From: Porphyridium purpureum | Taxonomy: Eukaryota > Rhodophyta > Bangiophyceae > Porphyridiales > Porphyridiaceae | Length of the DNA: 64,000 bases | Assembly: GCA_008690995.1 (NCBI GenBank) | Contig: VRMN01000001.1 | Coordinates: 5,208,001-5,272,000 of the forward strand | Direction: 5' to 3' | Translations under genes and position numbers: made by a program | Shown here: one piece after another, positions 34,795 to 44,691 of the stretch | Numbering within the stretch: the first letter of the stretch is position 1 | Layout of the letters: each line of letters starts with the position of its first letter | Notes under the pieces: model-generated | Database searches by the model: none | What the model was told of the DNA's origin: nothing | What the model saw: the letters and a program-made list of their open reading frames with translations, nothing else

Positions 34795-36399
34795 ATGGAG
34801 CTCCAAAGGGGCCAGGAGCGATGGCTAGACGTGCGCGCTCTTGTCGGGGAGGATGTCTGGAACTGGATGGTGGACGAGCCGGACGCTGAAATGCTCGCGA
34901 ACGTGCTGCCGTCCAGCGCGCTCCAAAAGGCAATTTTTCTTGACCTGCAGGATGTGATTTTGTTCAATGAAGAGGACAACGCGGTTCCAAAAGAGAGCGA
35001 TCCTAGGAGTTCAAGTGGCACGTCGGCTGACAACCAGTCTGGTGCATCATCGTCCGTGCTGTCTGCGCAAGAACGGGAGAAAGTGATCGAGATGACCCGC
35101 ATCTACAGTTCGGTTCCTAGCGACGAGCACCCGGTGTCTACGACACGTCTGTATTTGCCGGAACGAACCATGGGCTTCTACACTGTTGGTGTTGCATTTG
35201 GACCGGGAGGAGGCGTGCTCTCCCGGCTGCTCAAGTTGGAAAGCGTGCAAGTGGTTCCGTCGTTTTCGCGATTCATTGTGGACCACCGCAACGCGCTATA
35301 CTTTGAGCTCTTCAAGCTGCCAAATGGCATGTTTATGTGGAACCGTGTTGTCTTTCTGCGCGACGGATCGGTGTACACCTCGTCCTTCATGCTCAGCTCA
35401 CCGGACCTCATGGAAACAGGGCGTTCGATCGTGGCCAACGTGGTCGCTCTACACAGCATGAGCGATTGTCAGTTTTGTAGGTTGAAAGGTTCACTCTTTT
35501 GCGAGTGCTCACTGTCGATGCGGATGCGCAAATCTCAAATTACGGTTCCCAGCGCAAGCTACAGTGACTTCGTGGCACTCTTTATCAAGTATTTCAGAGC
35601 AGTCTCTGCTTTCATGATTCAGCGGTTCACGCCTCAGCACGAGTGTTTAAGCAGCGTCGCACATCCGGTCGTGCGGACGTGCGTCGAATATGGTACGCCG
35701 AGTGGGTCTAGGAGTGGTATCGCCCAAACAAAGCTGGATTTTGCCAAGCGCTTGTTCGTGCTATGTATTCAGCGCCACGAACCAAGCGTACTGTTCAGGC
35801 GCGAACGACGTCTATTTATTCAGGACTCTGCCTGCAAGCAAGCGAAATGGCTTCAAATACAAGAAGAAAGTAGCGGCCGGGATCATGACGAGCTGTGCTC
35901 CTTGCCGTCTCTCTTTGCGGAGCATGAAGATGAACCGCCGGCATGTGATCAGGTTGCACCGAAGCGGCGGCGAGACAGCGAAGACATCGAAGCCTCTTCC
36001 GGCTGGGATCACGCGATGTTGCTCACAGAAAAATCTGGCAAGCGGCAAAGGCGCGACGACATCGAAAGCGCTCGAGTCCATCGAAATAGCGATGCGGAGC
36101 GCGCACGCGTGTTTCCTTGCACTGCTTGCGATATGAAGTTCCTGTGCCGGGCACATCTCAACTCGCATCTTAAGTCTGTGCACCTCCGCGTGCGCGATTA
36201 CGTGTGTGAGGCGTGCAGTGCCGCATTCACGTCGCGAGGTAATCTTAATCGGCACATGGACATGAAGCACAATGATGTGAAACGCTTCGCCTGTGAAGCG
36301 TGTGGTTCTAGTTTTGTCACAAACGACAAGTTAAAGCGTCACATGCAGTCGAGGCAGCACCAACTTGCTGTGGCCAGGCACGGGCCCGATGACGCGTAG
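34795..36399 (+). CDS. C2H2 zinc-finger protein with a long novel N-terminal region
   Basis: A 534-residue protein. Three classical C2H2 fingers close the protein: FPCTACDMKFLCRAHLNSHL..H (about 440-463), YVCEACSAAFTSRGNLNRHM..H (about 469-492) and FACEACGSSFVTNDKLKRHM..H (about 497-521). This suggests sequence-specific DNA binding. Lys/Arg clusters (KRRRD, KRQRRD) before them fit nuclear import. The N-terminal ~330 residues look folded (MGFYTVGVAFGPGGGVLSRLL, MWNRVVFLRDGSVYTSSFMLSSPDLMETGRSIVANVVALHSMSDCQFC) but match no family I know. A Cys-rich segment CQFCRLKGSLFCEC (about 224-237) could hold a metal. Confidence 0.7.
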   Translation: MELQRGQERWLDVRALVGEDVWNWMVDEPDAEMLANVLPSSALQKAIFLDLQDVILFNEEDNAVPKESDPRSSSGTSADNQSGASSSVLSAQEREKVIEMTRIYSSVPSDEHPVSTTRLYLPERTMGFYTVGVAFGPGGGVLSRLLKLESVQVVPSFSRFIVDHRNALYFELFKLPNGMFMWNRVVFLRDGSVYTSSFMLSSPDLMETGRSIVANVVALHSMSDCQFCRLKGSLFCECSLSMRMRKSQITVPSASYSDFVALFIKYFRAVSAFMIQRFTPQHECLSSVAHPVVRTCVEYGTPSGSRSGIAQTKLDFAKRLFVLCIQRHEPSVLFRRERRLFIQDSACKQAKWLQIQEESSGRDHDELCSLPSLFAEHEDEPPACDQVAPKRRRDSEDIEASSGWDHAMLLTEKSGKRQRRDDIESARVHRNSDAERARVFPCTACDMKFLCRAHLNSHLKSVHLRVRDYVCEACSAAFTSRGNLNRHMDMKHNDVKRFACEACGSSFVTNDKLKRHMQSRQHQLAVARHGPDDA

Positions 36400-36500
36400 G
36401 AGAGGCTCACCGGTGCTAGTGAAATGTAAATAAGAATCAAGGTTATTTAATGGTATTGGATAAAGACCACACTTCACTAGGCGGCTCCGTACTCTGTCTT

Positions 36501-39152
36501 CTACGGAGGACTAGGACTAAAAATATCCAAACAGCCATGCCAGTTGCGAGCTTCCTTGCATTTCCAGTACTCATTCGTGCACACCCAGTCCTCCGAACCG
36601 ACAATCGGATCATGTCTCTTCACAAACCAGCGCGGAATGTGTTCAATGCCTTTCTCCTCGTACAGCTTGCGCCGAGTACGCTGCTTTTGTTCCAAGCGCA
36701 GCTTCTCGTTCGTGGCCTCGTCGATCATCAGCTTTTCAAGGTAGCGCTGGTCTGGTCTAAAGCGCGAATCCGTGGGAGCATGGGTATCCCTCTCATTCTC
36801 TGGTACTTCGCTGTTGAGTGAAATGGCCCACTGTGTCATGTTGAAGCCGGCGCTGTGGTCCGCCGGGGGTCGCGAGTTCGACTCCCATACTTTCCGCTTC
36901 TTGCCATCGATTTCGATCGACATTTTCTTGTCCCAGTTGCCAAAAATGCGAGCATCCATCTTTACCCCGTTCTTGTCTGTCACTTCACCCTTCAGCGAGG
37001 CGTACAGCTTCTTATCCGACATCCACCCACTCTTGTACAACGAAACGAGCACTTGCATGCCCGACTTGTGCTCCTTGACGAGAACGTCGCCATAGTTGTC
37101 GACCCATAGGTTCCCTACCATAATATTGTGAACGCACGTTATAGGTTGGAAGTACGTAAAATGCTCATCGTGGTCACGAAACTCGACGTGATTCCAGCCG
37201 GTGGGAAAGACCTCCAAGCTCTTCCCCCAAAACTTATTCTTCACCTCAATGTTTGAACGGTACGTCCACGCGCCGCCAGCGCCTTCGACGTGGATGCAGC
37301 TGACGGGCGGATGATGGCTAACCTGTTCGGCTATCACCCGAATGTGCCGTGCCTTGCTCACGAGCTCAAAAGTCTCGCCAAGCAGCGGGTTAAACGGCTT
37401 TCCCAAGCGCTCCATTGTGCTCGAGTAATGGCTCAGCCCAAGCGCAGCCACCAGCAACAAGCGCTCGCGCGGATCGTTTGATTTGACCGCCGCGTCGAGC
37501 AGATCTGAGTATTCGACGTCTTCCGTCATGCGCTGCAGGAAAGATAATGGCTCGTTGAACACCACTGGCACTGCAATTTTGCTCAGATCTTTCCCGACCG
37601 CGTCCTTGAGCACACCCCACACGCTGATCTTCTTCATCTCATGTTTTGGCTTTGGAATCATCGAACGGAACTCACCAGCCACTGGGAGCGCCATGGTATC
37701 TACTCGGCGCACAGTCATCGTGGGCTCCACTTGGACAAAAATGCCGCCCTGGGAGGAGGTATCCGCCATGTCGCTATCCGCTCGATCCGCGAATTGGCGC
37801 TGCTTGATGGTTGAGATGTCGTAAAATTCGTCGTCATCTGACTCTGAGCTTATGCTGTTCACAGGCGCGAACGCAGAAGCTTCAGAATTAACACTTTGTT
37901 TGTGTCCCAAGTCGTCTCCACTGGCTGCATCCTGCGCTTGAAAGTCAGATCGCGTAGACGACACGGCAACTGAAGGCAAGACGGTCGCCGCCGTGGCGAG
38001 CAGGCTCGGTCCTGATGCTGCAGATGCCGCAGAAGAAGGCGGCCGTCTAAGGCTACTGCGTTTTCGCGCAGCCTTATCAGCGCGAGAAGTCTTTACCGGT
38101 GCACCCAGGGCGGCCATTTCGTGTTTGGACTTCATCAGCCACAACAATTCCTCCGTTTTCAGCACGTTCAGAGACCATTCCACCAAATCACTTAATCCAT
38201 TGACGACTTTGCCCTCTGGCGAAGCTTCAAAGCTATTGTCGGACGGCTTCTCGCCAAGAGACTCGGGGGCGAAAATGCTTTGAAGATTCATCACGATTTG
38301 CTGTCTGTCCTGCAACACGCCCTTCTCTTCCAAGGCCTTCATTGACGCTGACATGCGCTGCAGTTCGACAATAAGCATCTCGTGATTCTTCCACGCCTCT
38401 CTGAAGCCGTCATCCTCCTCGACCTGGCCTGAAAAGTCAGGCGCGCGTATCGACCGACTACGCTCCTCCAGACCACCCACGCCCACTGAGTCGATTTCAC
38501 GCACCAACTGTCTAACCTGATCCTTGCCGAGCGTGGTGCGCCGCTCAGCGCGCGTCACGATTTCCTCGTGGAACTTTTTGGCTGCCTGGAGGTCATGAAC
38601 CCAAGCGTCCCGCTCGAGCTGGGTTTCGGCTTTGAGATGCACAATCTGTGTGCCGCAGTCAATCGCAAACTTGCACTCGTCCGCGTCGTCCGCCGCGATG
38701 ACAGCGAATTGCAAGTTGATCGATCCGTGGTACTTGAGCCTGGGCGGTTGTGCAATCACGCCGGAGCTGAGAACCGATGCGTTGGATGCGCCTAGAGCCG
38801 ACTCTGCGGAGCGCTTCTCGTTGCTCTCCCGCTCGCGCACATTCTTCACGTACATGTAATAATTAAGAATACCCGACTCGAGCTTGAAGAAGCGCTTCTG
38901 CCACCCCTTCATCAAATTCACATACTTGAGCAGCTCGCCCGAGCGGATCGATGCCCGCACGACCGCGGACGTCCTCACCGCTAGCTGCGCGCCATTGGAC
39001 GGCGCCGACGCGGGCGCCGACGCTGCTCCCGCCGCGTTGCCAGCCACCGCCTGCGCGAGAATCTCATCGAACTCCAAATTCCCGCGCGACTTTGACCGCA
39101 CCTTCTTTGCCAGCGCGTTCAGAATCGTACTCTTACCCTCCTTCCCACTCAT
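36501..39152 (-). CDS. Oxysterol-binding-protein-related protein (PH + ORD)
   Basis: An 883-residue protein. A PH domain is at about 65-195 (GELLKYVNLMKGWQKRFFKLESGILNYY; late W in ERDAWVHDLQAAKKF), with an insert in its middle. A coiled, Ser-rich linker follows. The C-terminal ~380 residues are the OSBP lipid-transfer domain: WGVLKDAVGKDLSKIAVPVVFNEPLSFLQR, LGKPFNPLLGETFE, the signature EQVSHHPPVSCIHVEG starting at E609, and KFWGKSLEVFPTGWNHVEF. Such proteins exchange sterol or PI4P at membrane contact sites. No FFAT motif was noticed. Upstream coding-strand sequence is strongly purine-rich. Confidence 0.95.
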   Translation of the reverse strand: MSGKEGKSTILNALAKKVRSKSRGNLEFDEILAQAVAGNAAGAASAPASAPSNGAQLAVRTSAVVRASIRSGELLKYVNLMKGWQKRFFKLESGILNYYMYVKNVRERESNEKRSAESALGASNASVLSSGVIAQPPRLKYHGSINLQFAVIAADDADECKFAIDCGTQIVHLKAETQLERDAWVHDLQAAKKFHEEIVTRAERRTTLGKDQVRQLVREIDSVGVGGLEERSRSIRAPDFSGQVEEDDGFREAWKNHEMLIVELQRMSASMKALEEKGVLQDRQQIVMNLQSIFAPESLGEKPSDNSFEASPEGKVVNGLSDLVEWSLNVLKTEELLWLMKSKHEMAALGAPVKTSRADKAARKRSSLRRPPSSAASAASGPSLLATAATVLPSVAVSSTRSDFQAQDAASGDDLGHKQSVNSEASAFAPVNSISSESDDDEFYDISTIKQRQFADRADSDMADTSSQGGIFVQVEPTMTVRRVDTMALPVAGEFRSMIPKPKHEMKKISVWGVLKDAVGKDLSKIAVPVVFNEPLSFLQRMTEDVEYSDLLDAAVKSNDPRERLLLVAALGLSHYSSTMERLGKPFNPLLGETFELVSKARHIRVIAEQVSHHPPVSCIHVEGAGGAWTYRSNIEVKNKFWGKSLEVFPTGWNHVEFRDHDEHFTYFQPITCVHNIMVGNLWVDNYGDVLVKEHKSGMQVLVSLYKSGWMSDKKLYASLKGEVTDKNGVKMDARIFGNWDKKMSIEIDGKKRKVWESNSRPPADHSAGFNMTQWAISLNSEVPENERDTHAPTDSRFRPDQRYLEKLMIDEATNEKLRLEQKQRTRRKLYEEKGIEHIPRWFVKRHDPIVGSEDWVCTNEYWKCKEARNWHGCLDIFSPSPP

Positions 39153-39483
39153 GTTCCCTCACCCCGCGCCCCCCTTCCCCCACCCACCCTTTCCACCCCG
39201 TCCCTCTCCTCCTCCTCCTTCCCCCTCCCAGCACCAACCCACCACACTCGCTATTTACCACCTACCCAATCATGCTCGTTGCCTCGTTCCCTTCTTGTCC
39301 CTCTCCTTTTCTCCTTCTCCCCTGTTCTTCTTCCTCTCGACTGAAAACATGCAAAACCCTAGATTAACTCAAAGACTCTCACTCACACACACACACACAC
39401 ACAGTACACTACACAAAACACACTGTACCTCGTCCATTCGAGTCGAAACCGCGCGCGCTCTCTCAAGAACCACAAGTACGTAC
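39153..39483. promoter_or_regulatory. OSBP-related gene promoter region next to the LTR unit
   Basis: A long CT-rich tract (39153-39330; GA on the coding strand), a (CA)n run (39382-39400) and CTGTAC at 39423-39428 mark the promoter. The 9-kb LTR unit inserted just upstream. Confidence 0.5.
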
Positions 39484-39488
39484 CTTAC
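39484..39488 (+). repeat. Left target-site duplication CTTAC
   Basis: Five bases directly before the left LTR-like repeat; the same five follow the right one at 48465-48469. Confidence 0.7.
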
Positions 39489-39811
39489 TGACGTAAGTTC
39501 GCACGGTTGCAACGACCATGTGGTGAACCAAGGCGCACCGAAACAAGGGGTCGCGCCCGACGAAGTGCAGACATATGACGCTAGAAACCCGGCCAAAACG
39601 TGCCGAGGGGTCGTAGCTTAGACGTATAAACACGCGAGCGTGCCGGTTTCCCGGGCACGCTCAGGTCCAACATAAAGAGACACAACGGTGACGAGAACAA
39701 ACAAAAGGTGCCCTGGAAAGTCAGCTCACGTAAAAGTCGGCAAACTTCCCCGCGACAGCGGTCAGGGGAGCCGATTGTAACCGTTAAGCAACAAGGCCGG
39801 ATTCTACGACA
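39489..39811. repeat. Left LTR-like direct repeat (323 bp)
   Basis: Begins TGACGTAAGTTCGCACGG and ends ATTCTACGACA. About 93% identical to 48142-48464 with no length difference. Confidence 0.85.
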
Positions 39812-41980
39812 GCGACGCTCTCCTCTCGCTTATCCAACCCTGATCAAACGTTCCGCCTTACTTTCGTTTCAGCAGACTCAAAAGCCCACGCTTAAAGCCT
39901 TGCTTGGCAACTCTTTTGCATGACGCGCGCGTTCATCTCACCCCTTATGCTTGACCGCTTCTTGGCGGCGGACAGAGGTGATCGGTCGGCGGAGGATAGG
40001 TTAATTGAAATGGGCTACCAGCAAGCGTAAGTGGAGACGAACGTGTTAAACGAACACGCACGCCAGTCAGTGGGCATGAGACAACATCTAATATTGGTCT
40101 TGATATGTGTAACAGAGTACGTTGGAATCGATGCGCGAATAGTTCACTTAACGACATTTGGGGGGTATATATGGTCCAGCCTTAAGGTGCAGGAAGAGTA
40201 AAGAGTCCAGTCTTAGAACTGTAAGAGCACATAGCCGCGGGTTTCGGCGGGGAAAAGTGAATTGCGATACCGAAAGAAGATGCGGAGAAAGTAACCCGCT
40301 TAGGTTTGCGGGGTGAGTCAAAAGGACAGGTATCAGCCCTACCGTAAAAGCTCGTTTAACTTTTTGCACATTTGGAAGCACATGCCGCGTCAAGTTCATG
40401 CGTTATTCGCAAAGAGCGTTCAAAGGGCTTCTCCAGGACTTACGCAACGCTTTCCGTAAACCGTTTCGAGTGCTGCATCGCAGACGACCCATCGAGCGGC
40501 TGGCTGCTGGGCGAGACCAAGACAAGCAAGCCGGTGGTGCACACGTTCCGGAGCGGGACATCGCTCGGCGACATTTGATAACGACGGGTGAAAGTCCGGC
40601 AGTCTCGGCAGCCTGAATCGGGCGCTTCGCAGGTAATGACGACCGTGTTGCGCAGCTGCACAGCAAACCATGTGCGCGTGCCAAACGCGCCCAAATCCAC
40701 AGTCGCGAGCTGATCTATCAAAGAGGAGACTGGATTACTCACAAGCTCGTGAGTGGTGACCTTTCCAACATCTCAGCAATGGCGTTAATAGCGTACTCGT
40801 GGTCGCTGACGTAATGGTATCGCGCACCTGGATTGACAGTGGCGTAAAAAGCCTCGTTCCGCTAGAATCTCGCTCTTCAGCTCCCAGCCGGTGATGGACC
40901 CATCGCATCTCGGGAACATCTTTCTCGATCTCACCTCCCAAGCCTCTGACGTGATCTTGTCCAGATCCTACGCCTCGGTCTCCACGTGCTGTGGCCGCAG
41001 CCTCCTGCCTATTTCAACTTTAGCGCTCTAGAAGAACGTTTCTGCGAAACTTCTCGCGTCGCCAGCTAGTACATATTAAAGAGGTCGAGCGCCTTCGAGC
41101 CCTCTTGTTTTTTTAAATCTGCTGTCACCACGGCGGTCCCGTGGTCACCGTCTGGGCGCATCCGTGCGCGCTCAGCTGCATACCCATGCCGACCGACTGC
41201 GCACATACGTGATTTGCGGCGTTGTATAACTCACCCTTCCCCCGAATCCACGCAGTCGCAGGTGTGAATCCCGGATCCGAGTCTGCTGACAAAACCAGCG
41301 CACGTGTGACCCTGTCCCTGCGCTGCACATGCATTTTAAACCTTTCGCGCTAAACGGTTACCGGTTATCGGTTATCGGTTATCGATTGACTGTAATTTTT
41401 ATCTCCTGCTTCTCACCGCCTCGCTGCTGTGCCGCTAATGGGAACCCGGACGGCGCAGTAGCAAGGAATGAATTGGGTTATCGCACTCCGAATGTGGGCA
41501 AATTAGGCTGATGTCCTTGTGCGCTCGAACAGCAGATTCTGGAAATCGAGCAATTCCTGCGTGCGTTTGAGTACTACGGTTCGGATCTTCATCATCCGGC
41601 TTTGCCAATGGTGGCAAACATGCCTAGCTGAGAGGACACGTCCGTGCCAAAGAAAATTACAGGGCTTTGGCTGGACGTTCCGGCATTTCTTGCAGGTGCC
41701 TCGATGGCTACCGCATACATGCAAAAGGCATCAAATAGAGTTCGTGCGAAGAAATATCCAAAACGGCCTCGTCGTACTTCTTGCCGCTCAACTTTACGCA
41801 ACACCAACCATCCAGGCGCGAAAAGTTCTGAACTGAGACCGTACGACCGTGCTGGAAGAATTCTGTGACTGCGCTAGAAAGCAACAACATTCCGCAGACA
41901 GAAGGGGCCTTGACGCTTACGCGAGAAATCTTTTCTTTCAAATTATCAGCCAAGGTCCAGGCCGTTGCCTGACTAATACA
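39812..41980. other. Left interior spacer of the LTR unit
   Basis: About 2.2 kb between the left repeat and the end of the minus-strand coiled-coil gene. Open frames up to about 100 codons (for example around 40440-40742) show no recognisable family. A 7-bp tandem repeat (GGTTATC type, about 41357-41384) is present. Confidence 0.35.
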
Positions 41981-43105
41981 TCATTCGTACGCTTCAATAT
42001 CCTTCTCCATCAAGTTGTGCGCAGCACGGAAGGCCTTGTTAATGTTGTTCTCGTTTGTATTAAACTCGGCCTGCAAGGCCATGAGCTCATTGCTGAGCTT
42101 GTTGTAGCTGCCGGTCGAATGCTTCGCTAACAGGGAGGCCGCTGCCTCGTGTGCGCGCCTCTCCGTTTCCTTCTGCTCTTCGACCTTGCTCTCGAGATGC
42201 CTCTCCTTTGCCTTGGCAGGCCCCAAAGAAGATTCGGCGTCGTCAAGCTCAAACTGAATCTTGCTTTTCTTTCCCATGTTGAACGCTGCAGCGATGCCCG
42301 TCGGCATGTCACGCCTGGCCCTCTGTGCTTTGCTTTCACACCTCTTGATCTCCTCACGCGCCTCGCACAGCTCCAACTGGATGTTTTTCAATTCCGTCTG
42401 CTCCCGCTGAGCGACAAGCTCGAGTCGCTTCGCCTCGGCCATGTCATCCTCCCGGCCTGCCTTGAGAGCATCAATTTCGTTCCTTAGCTTGCTCATCTGT
42501 GCACCCAGCTTATCGCGCAGTGCCAGCAAATGCTCCTGCCGCCCGACGCGCGCATGCATGTACGAATCCCTGAGCTCCCTCTCCTGTTGACTCTTCGCCT
42601 CGGCGTGGATATCGACGGTTTTGTGCTTGATATCGCTCACCACCTTTTGGCCGAGTTTTCCCTGCAGCGCCTCTCTTTCAAGCCACTCCTGCTTGACAAC
42701 TTGCTGCTTGTCACCAGTCGCCCGCTCAGCATCGGTTTGCCCGAGCGAAAACATGCGTTGCATTAGTTTTTCCTTCTGGTGAGGCGGAACGTTTGGGTCT
42801 GCCATGATGCGCGCGAGATCAGATTCTGACATGCTCATATCCTGTGAGCCTATCTGGCTCGGCTGTTGCATGTACGTCCTTTGCATATACGCTACAGGGA
42901 CGATTTGCGTAGCAGGCATGCGATACATTGGCACAACCCCCCCGGACTGGCTCGCCGAGCGCATATGCATCACATCTGACACATTATCGATGGAGCCACT
43001 CTGTGACGGTTGCGAGCCAGCCGAGCTGACGCGCACCGTCACCTCCGGCTGCACAGGTGCACCGCCATTCATGTACCACGGGTTATTCAAGTTATGCGGA
43101 TTCAT
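41981..43105 (-). CDS. Coiled-coil protein inside the LTR unit
   Basis: A 374-residue protein from ATG 43105, intact. The first ~110 residues are disordered and rich in Ser, Gln, Met and Tyr. The rest, from about 135 to the end, is a long Lys/Glu/Gln/Arg coiled coil (SQQERELRDSYMHARV, LRNEIDALKAGREDDMAEAK, KETERRAHEAAASLLAK). No enzyme or structural-family signature. Its layout (disordered Met/Gln/Tyr N-terminus, coiled-coil C-terminus) resembles the divergently placed gene at 44692-46452. The two may be distant relatives, but no clear residue-level match was seen. Function unknown. Confidence 0.55.
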   Translation of the reverse strand: MNPHNLNNPWYMNGGAPVQPEVTVRVSSAGSQPSQSGSIDNVSDVMHMRSASQSGGVVPMYRMPATQIVPVAYMQRTYMQQPSQIGSQDMSMSESDLARIMADPNVPPHQKEKLMQRMFSLGQTDAERATGDKQQVVKQEWLEREALQGKLGQKVVSDIKHKTVDIHAEAKSQQERELRDSYMHARVGRQEHLLALRDKLGAQMSKLRNEIDALKAGREDDMAEAKRLELVAQREQTELKNIQLELCEAREEIKRCESKAQRARRDMPTGIAAAFNMGKKSKIQFELDDAESSLGPAKAKERHLESKVEEQKETERRAHEAAASLLAKHSTGSYNKLSNELMALQAEFNTNENNINKAFRAAHNLMEKDIEAYE

Positions 43106-44691
43106 GACGGCCTACAGTGTTCTGGTAACGCAGACTTATATTCTCGTCTTGAACAACTTTCCCAGCCTTTGTTGGGCAAACTTGTCCACAATGTGTTCCT
43201 TGTCAATACGTCAGGAGTCTAAATAGAGACTGCACGGCGAGAACTCTGACTCCCTTTATGGATTCTTTAATGTGCTCGTCTGGCGGGCGAGCCTCCTCGC
43301 TGTATTAATAATTTGACACAAACTGTCCGCTTCCCCTGGCTAGCCCAAATCCAGCTCCTTGATGGCCAAGAAAATCCGCCAACTGGATCTTTGCTGACTG
43401 CAATATTTTTTGCTCTGTTTTTTCTGACCCACACTTTTGAATTTCACTCCCCAATTCGACAAACGTCTCTCCACAACACGACACCTCCATCGAGAAATTC
43501 TCTCCGTTCGGGTGATCCCATCCCAAATCACGTCCAACTGCACAAGAAAGCAGTCTCATCATCTTAGCAGGACAGTACATTTCCCCCCAACGAAAACTGC
43601 CTTAACAGCACAAGTCCTCTTTCTCCTGGATTTGTGTGATGCATGTGCCCATTTAACGGCAGCGAGCTGTGTCAGTCCAGCCAGACTTGCTAATGGTAAT
43701 TCTAGGAGGAATAATGACAGCGATGTCAAATTATTCTCTCCATTCCGATACTCCGCCTTTGAAATTCTTATCATCCTGGATCAGAAAACTCGGAGCAAAC
43801 CTCACTGTTTCCGTTTTTCATGTACCGAGTTCACACTTCGAATTCAATTGACTCTACCACTGCGTGAATTTTCACAAATTATTGCACGGAAAGTTCAACT
43901 GGTGTAATTTTTCACTACTTATTATCACAGCAAGTATCCCAAATCAAGTTTCTTCCCTTTGTCCATCGGTCGTTCTTAAACTTCGGTTCGGCCCAGCCCA
44001 GCCCAGTTTTGAGTGCACATCGTTATTTTTAATACGGATCAAGCATGCTCCAGAAATAATGCACACCTCGAATTGCGATTGTGTGGAGGTTTACGCTCAA
44101 ATCGGCACCTTTCCTTGTAATTTCGCCCGGTGTGGAAGGATTCTGAATTTGAGGTTTCCATGCAAACAGACCTATTTTGGACGTAATATCCGGACCAAAC
44201 CATTTGCTGATGAAGGATTTCTCGTTTTGAATTGTTATCCCCCGTGATTCACGAAGGAATGATTTGTCCATGATTTGTCCATGATTTGTCCATGATTTGT
44301 CCAGGTTTTGTCAGCTTACGTCTGGACGTGTCCAGAAAACGGCTTTTGCCCCGCAAAGCGAATACGAGGATATCATGTATGTATATCCCCATGCAACTGC
44401 GTGTGGATGCCGAGCACGAGCATTTCCTTTATTCTATAAGGCCGGGGTTTGTACGGATACCAAGGGGTTTGGCTCAAAGGCTCGCTTGGTAAATAATCAA
44501 GGTTCTTCACGTCGTAAAGAGCGGAGCCGATAGTTGGCGTGCATACGCAGATTGGCCAGGGCATTAAAGTGTCACGTGCAAACGCCTGTTCTTCAGAAGA
44601 CGAGACGTGGCCTGGGTTCGCGGACAAACGGACCGTCCCAGAATTAAGAGAGCAAGCGACGTTCGACACTCAAAGACAGCAACCAGGCAGC
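43106..44691. other. Divergent spacer between the two coiled-coil genes, AT-richer
   Basis: About 1.6 kb, noticeably richer in A/T than neighbouring DNA, without supported genes. It holds a tandem repeat of the 11-mer ATGATTTGTCC, four units at 44260-44303. Confidence 0.45.
44260..44303 (+). repeat. Tandem 11-bp repeat, four units
   Basis: ATGATTTGTCC repeated head to tail in the spacer upstream of the 586-residue coiled-coil gene. Confidence 0.8.

Noticed and set aside
36859-36895. tRNA T-arm-like string (GCGAGTTCGACTCCC)
   Set aside because: It lies inside the OSBP ORD coding sequence, and no acceptor or anticodon arm can be built around it.
40372-40941. Open frames on both strands that read somewhat protein-like
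   Set aside because: Each is short, overlaps others and ends early; no family could be named, and they sit in the LTR unit's spacer, so no gene is called.
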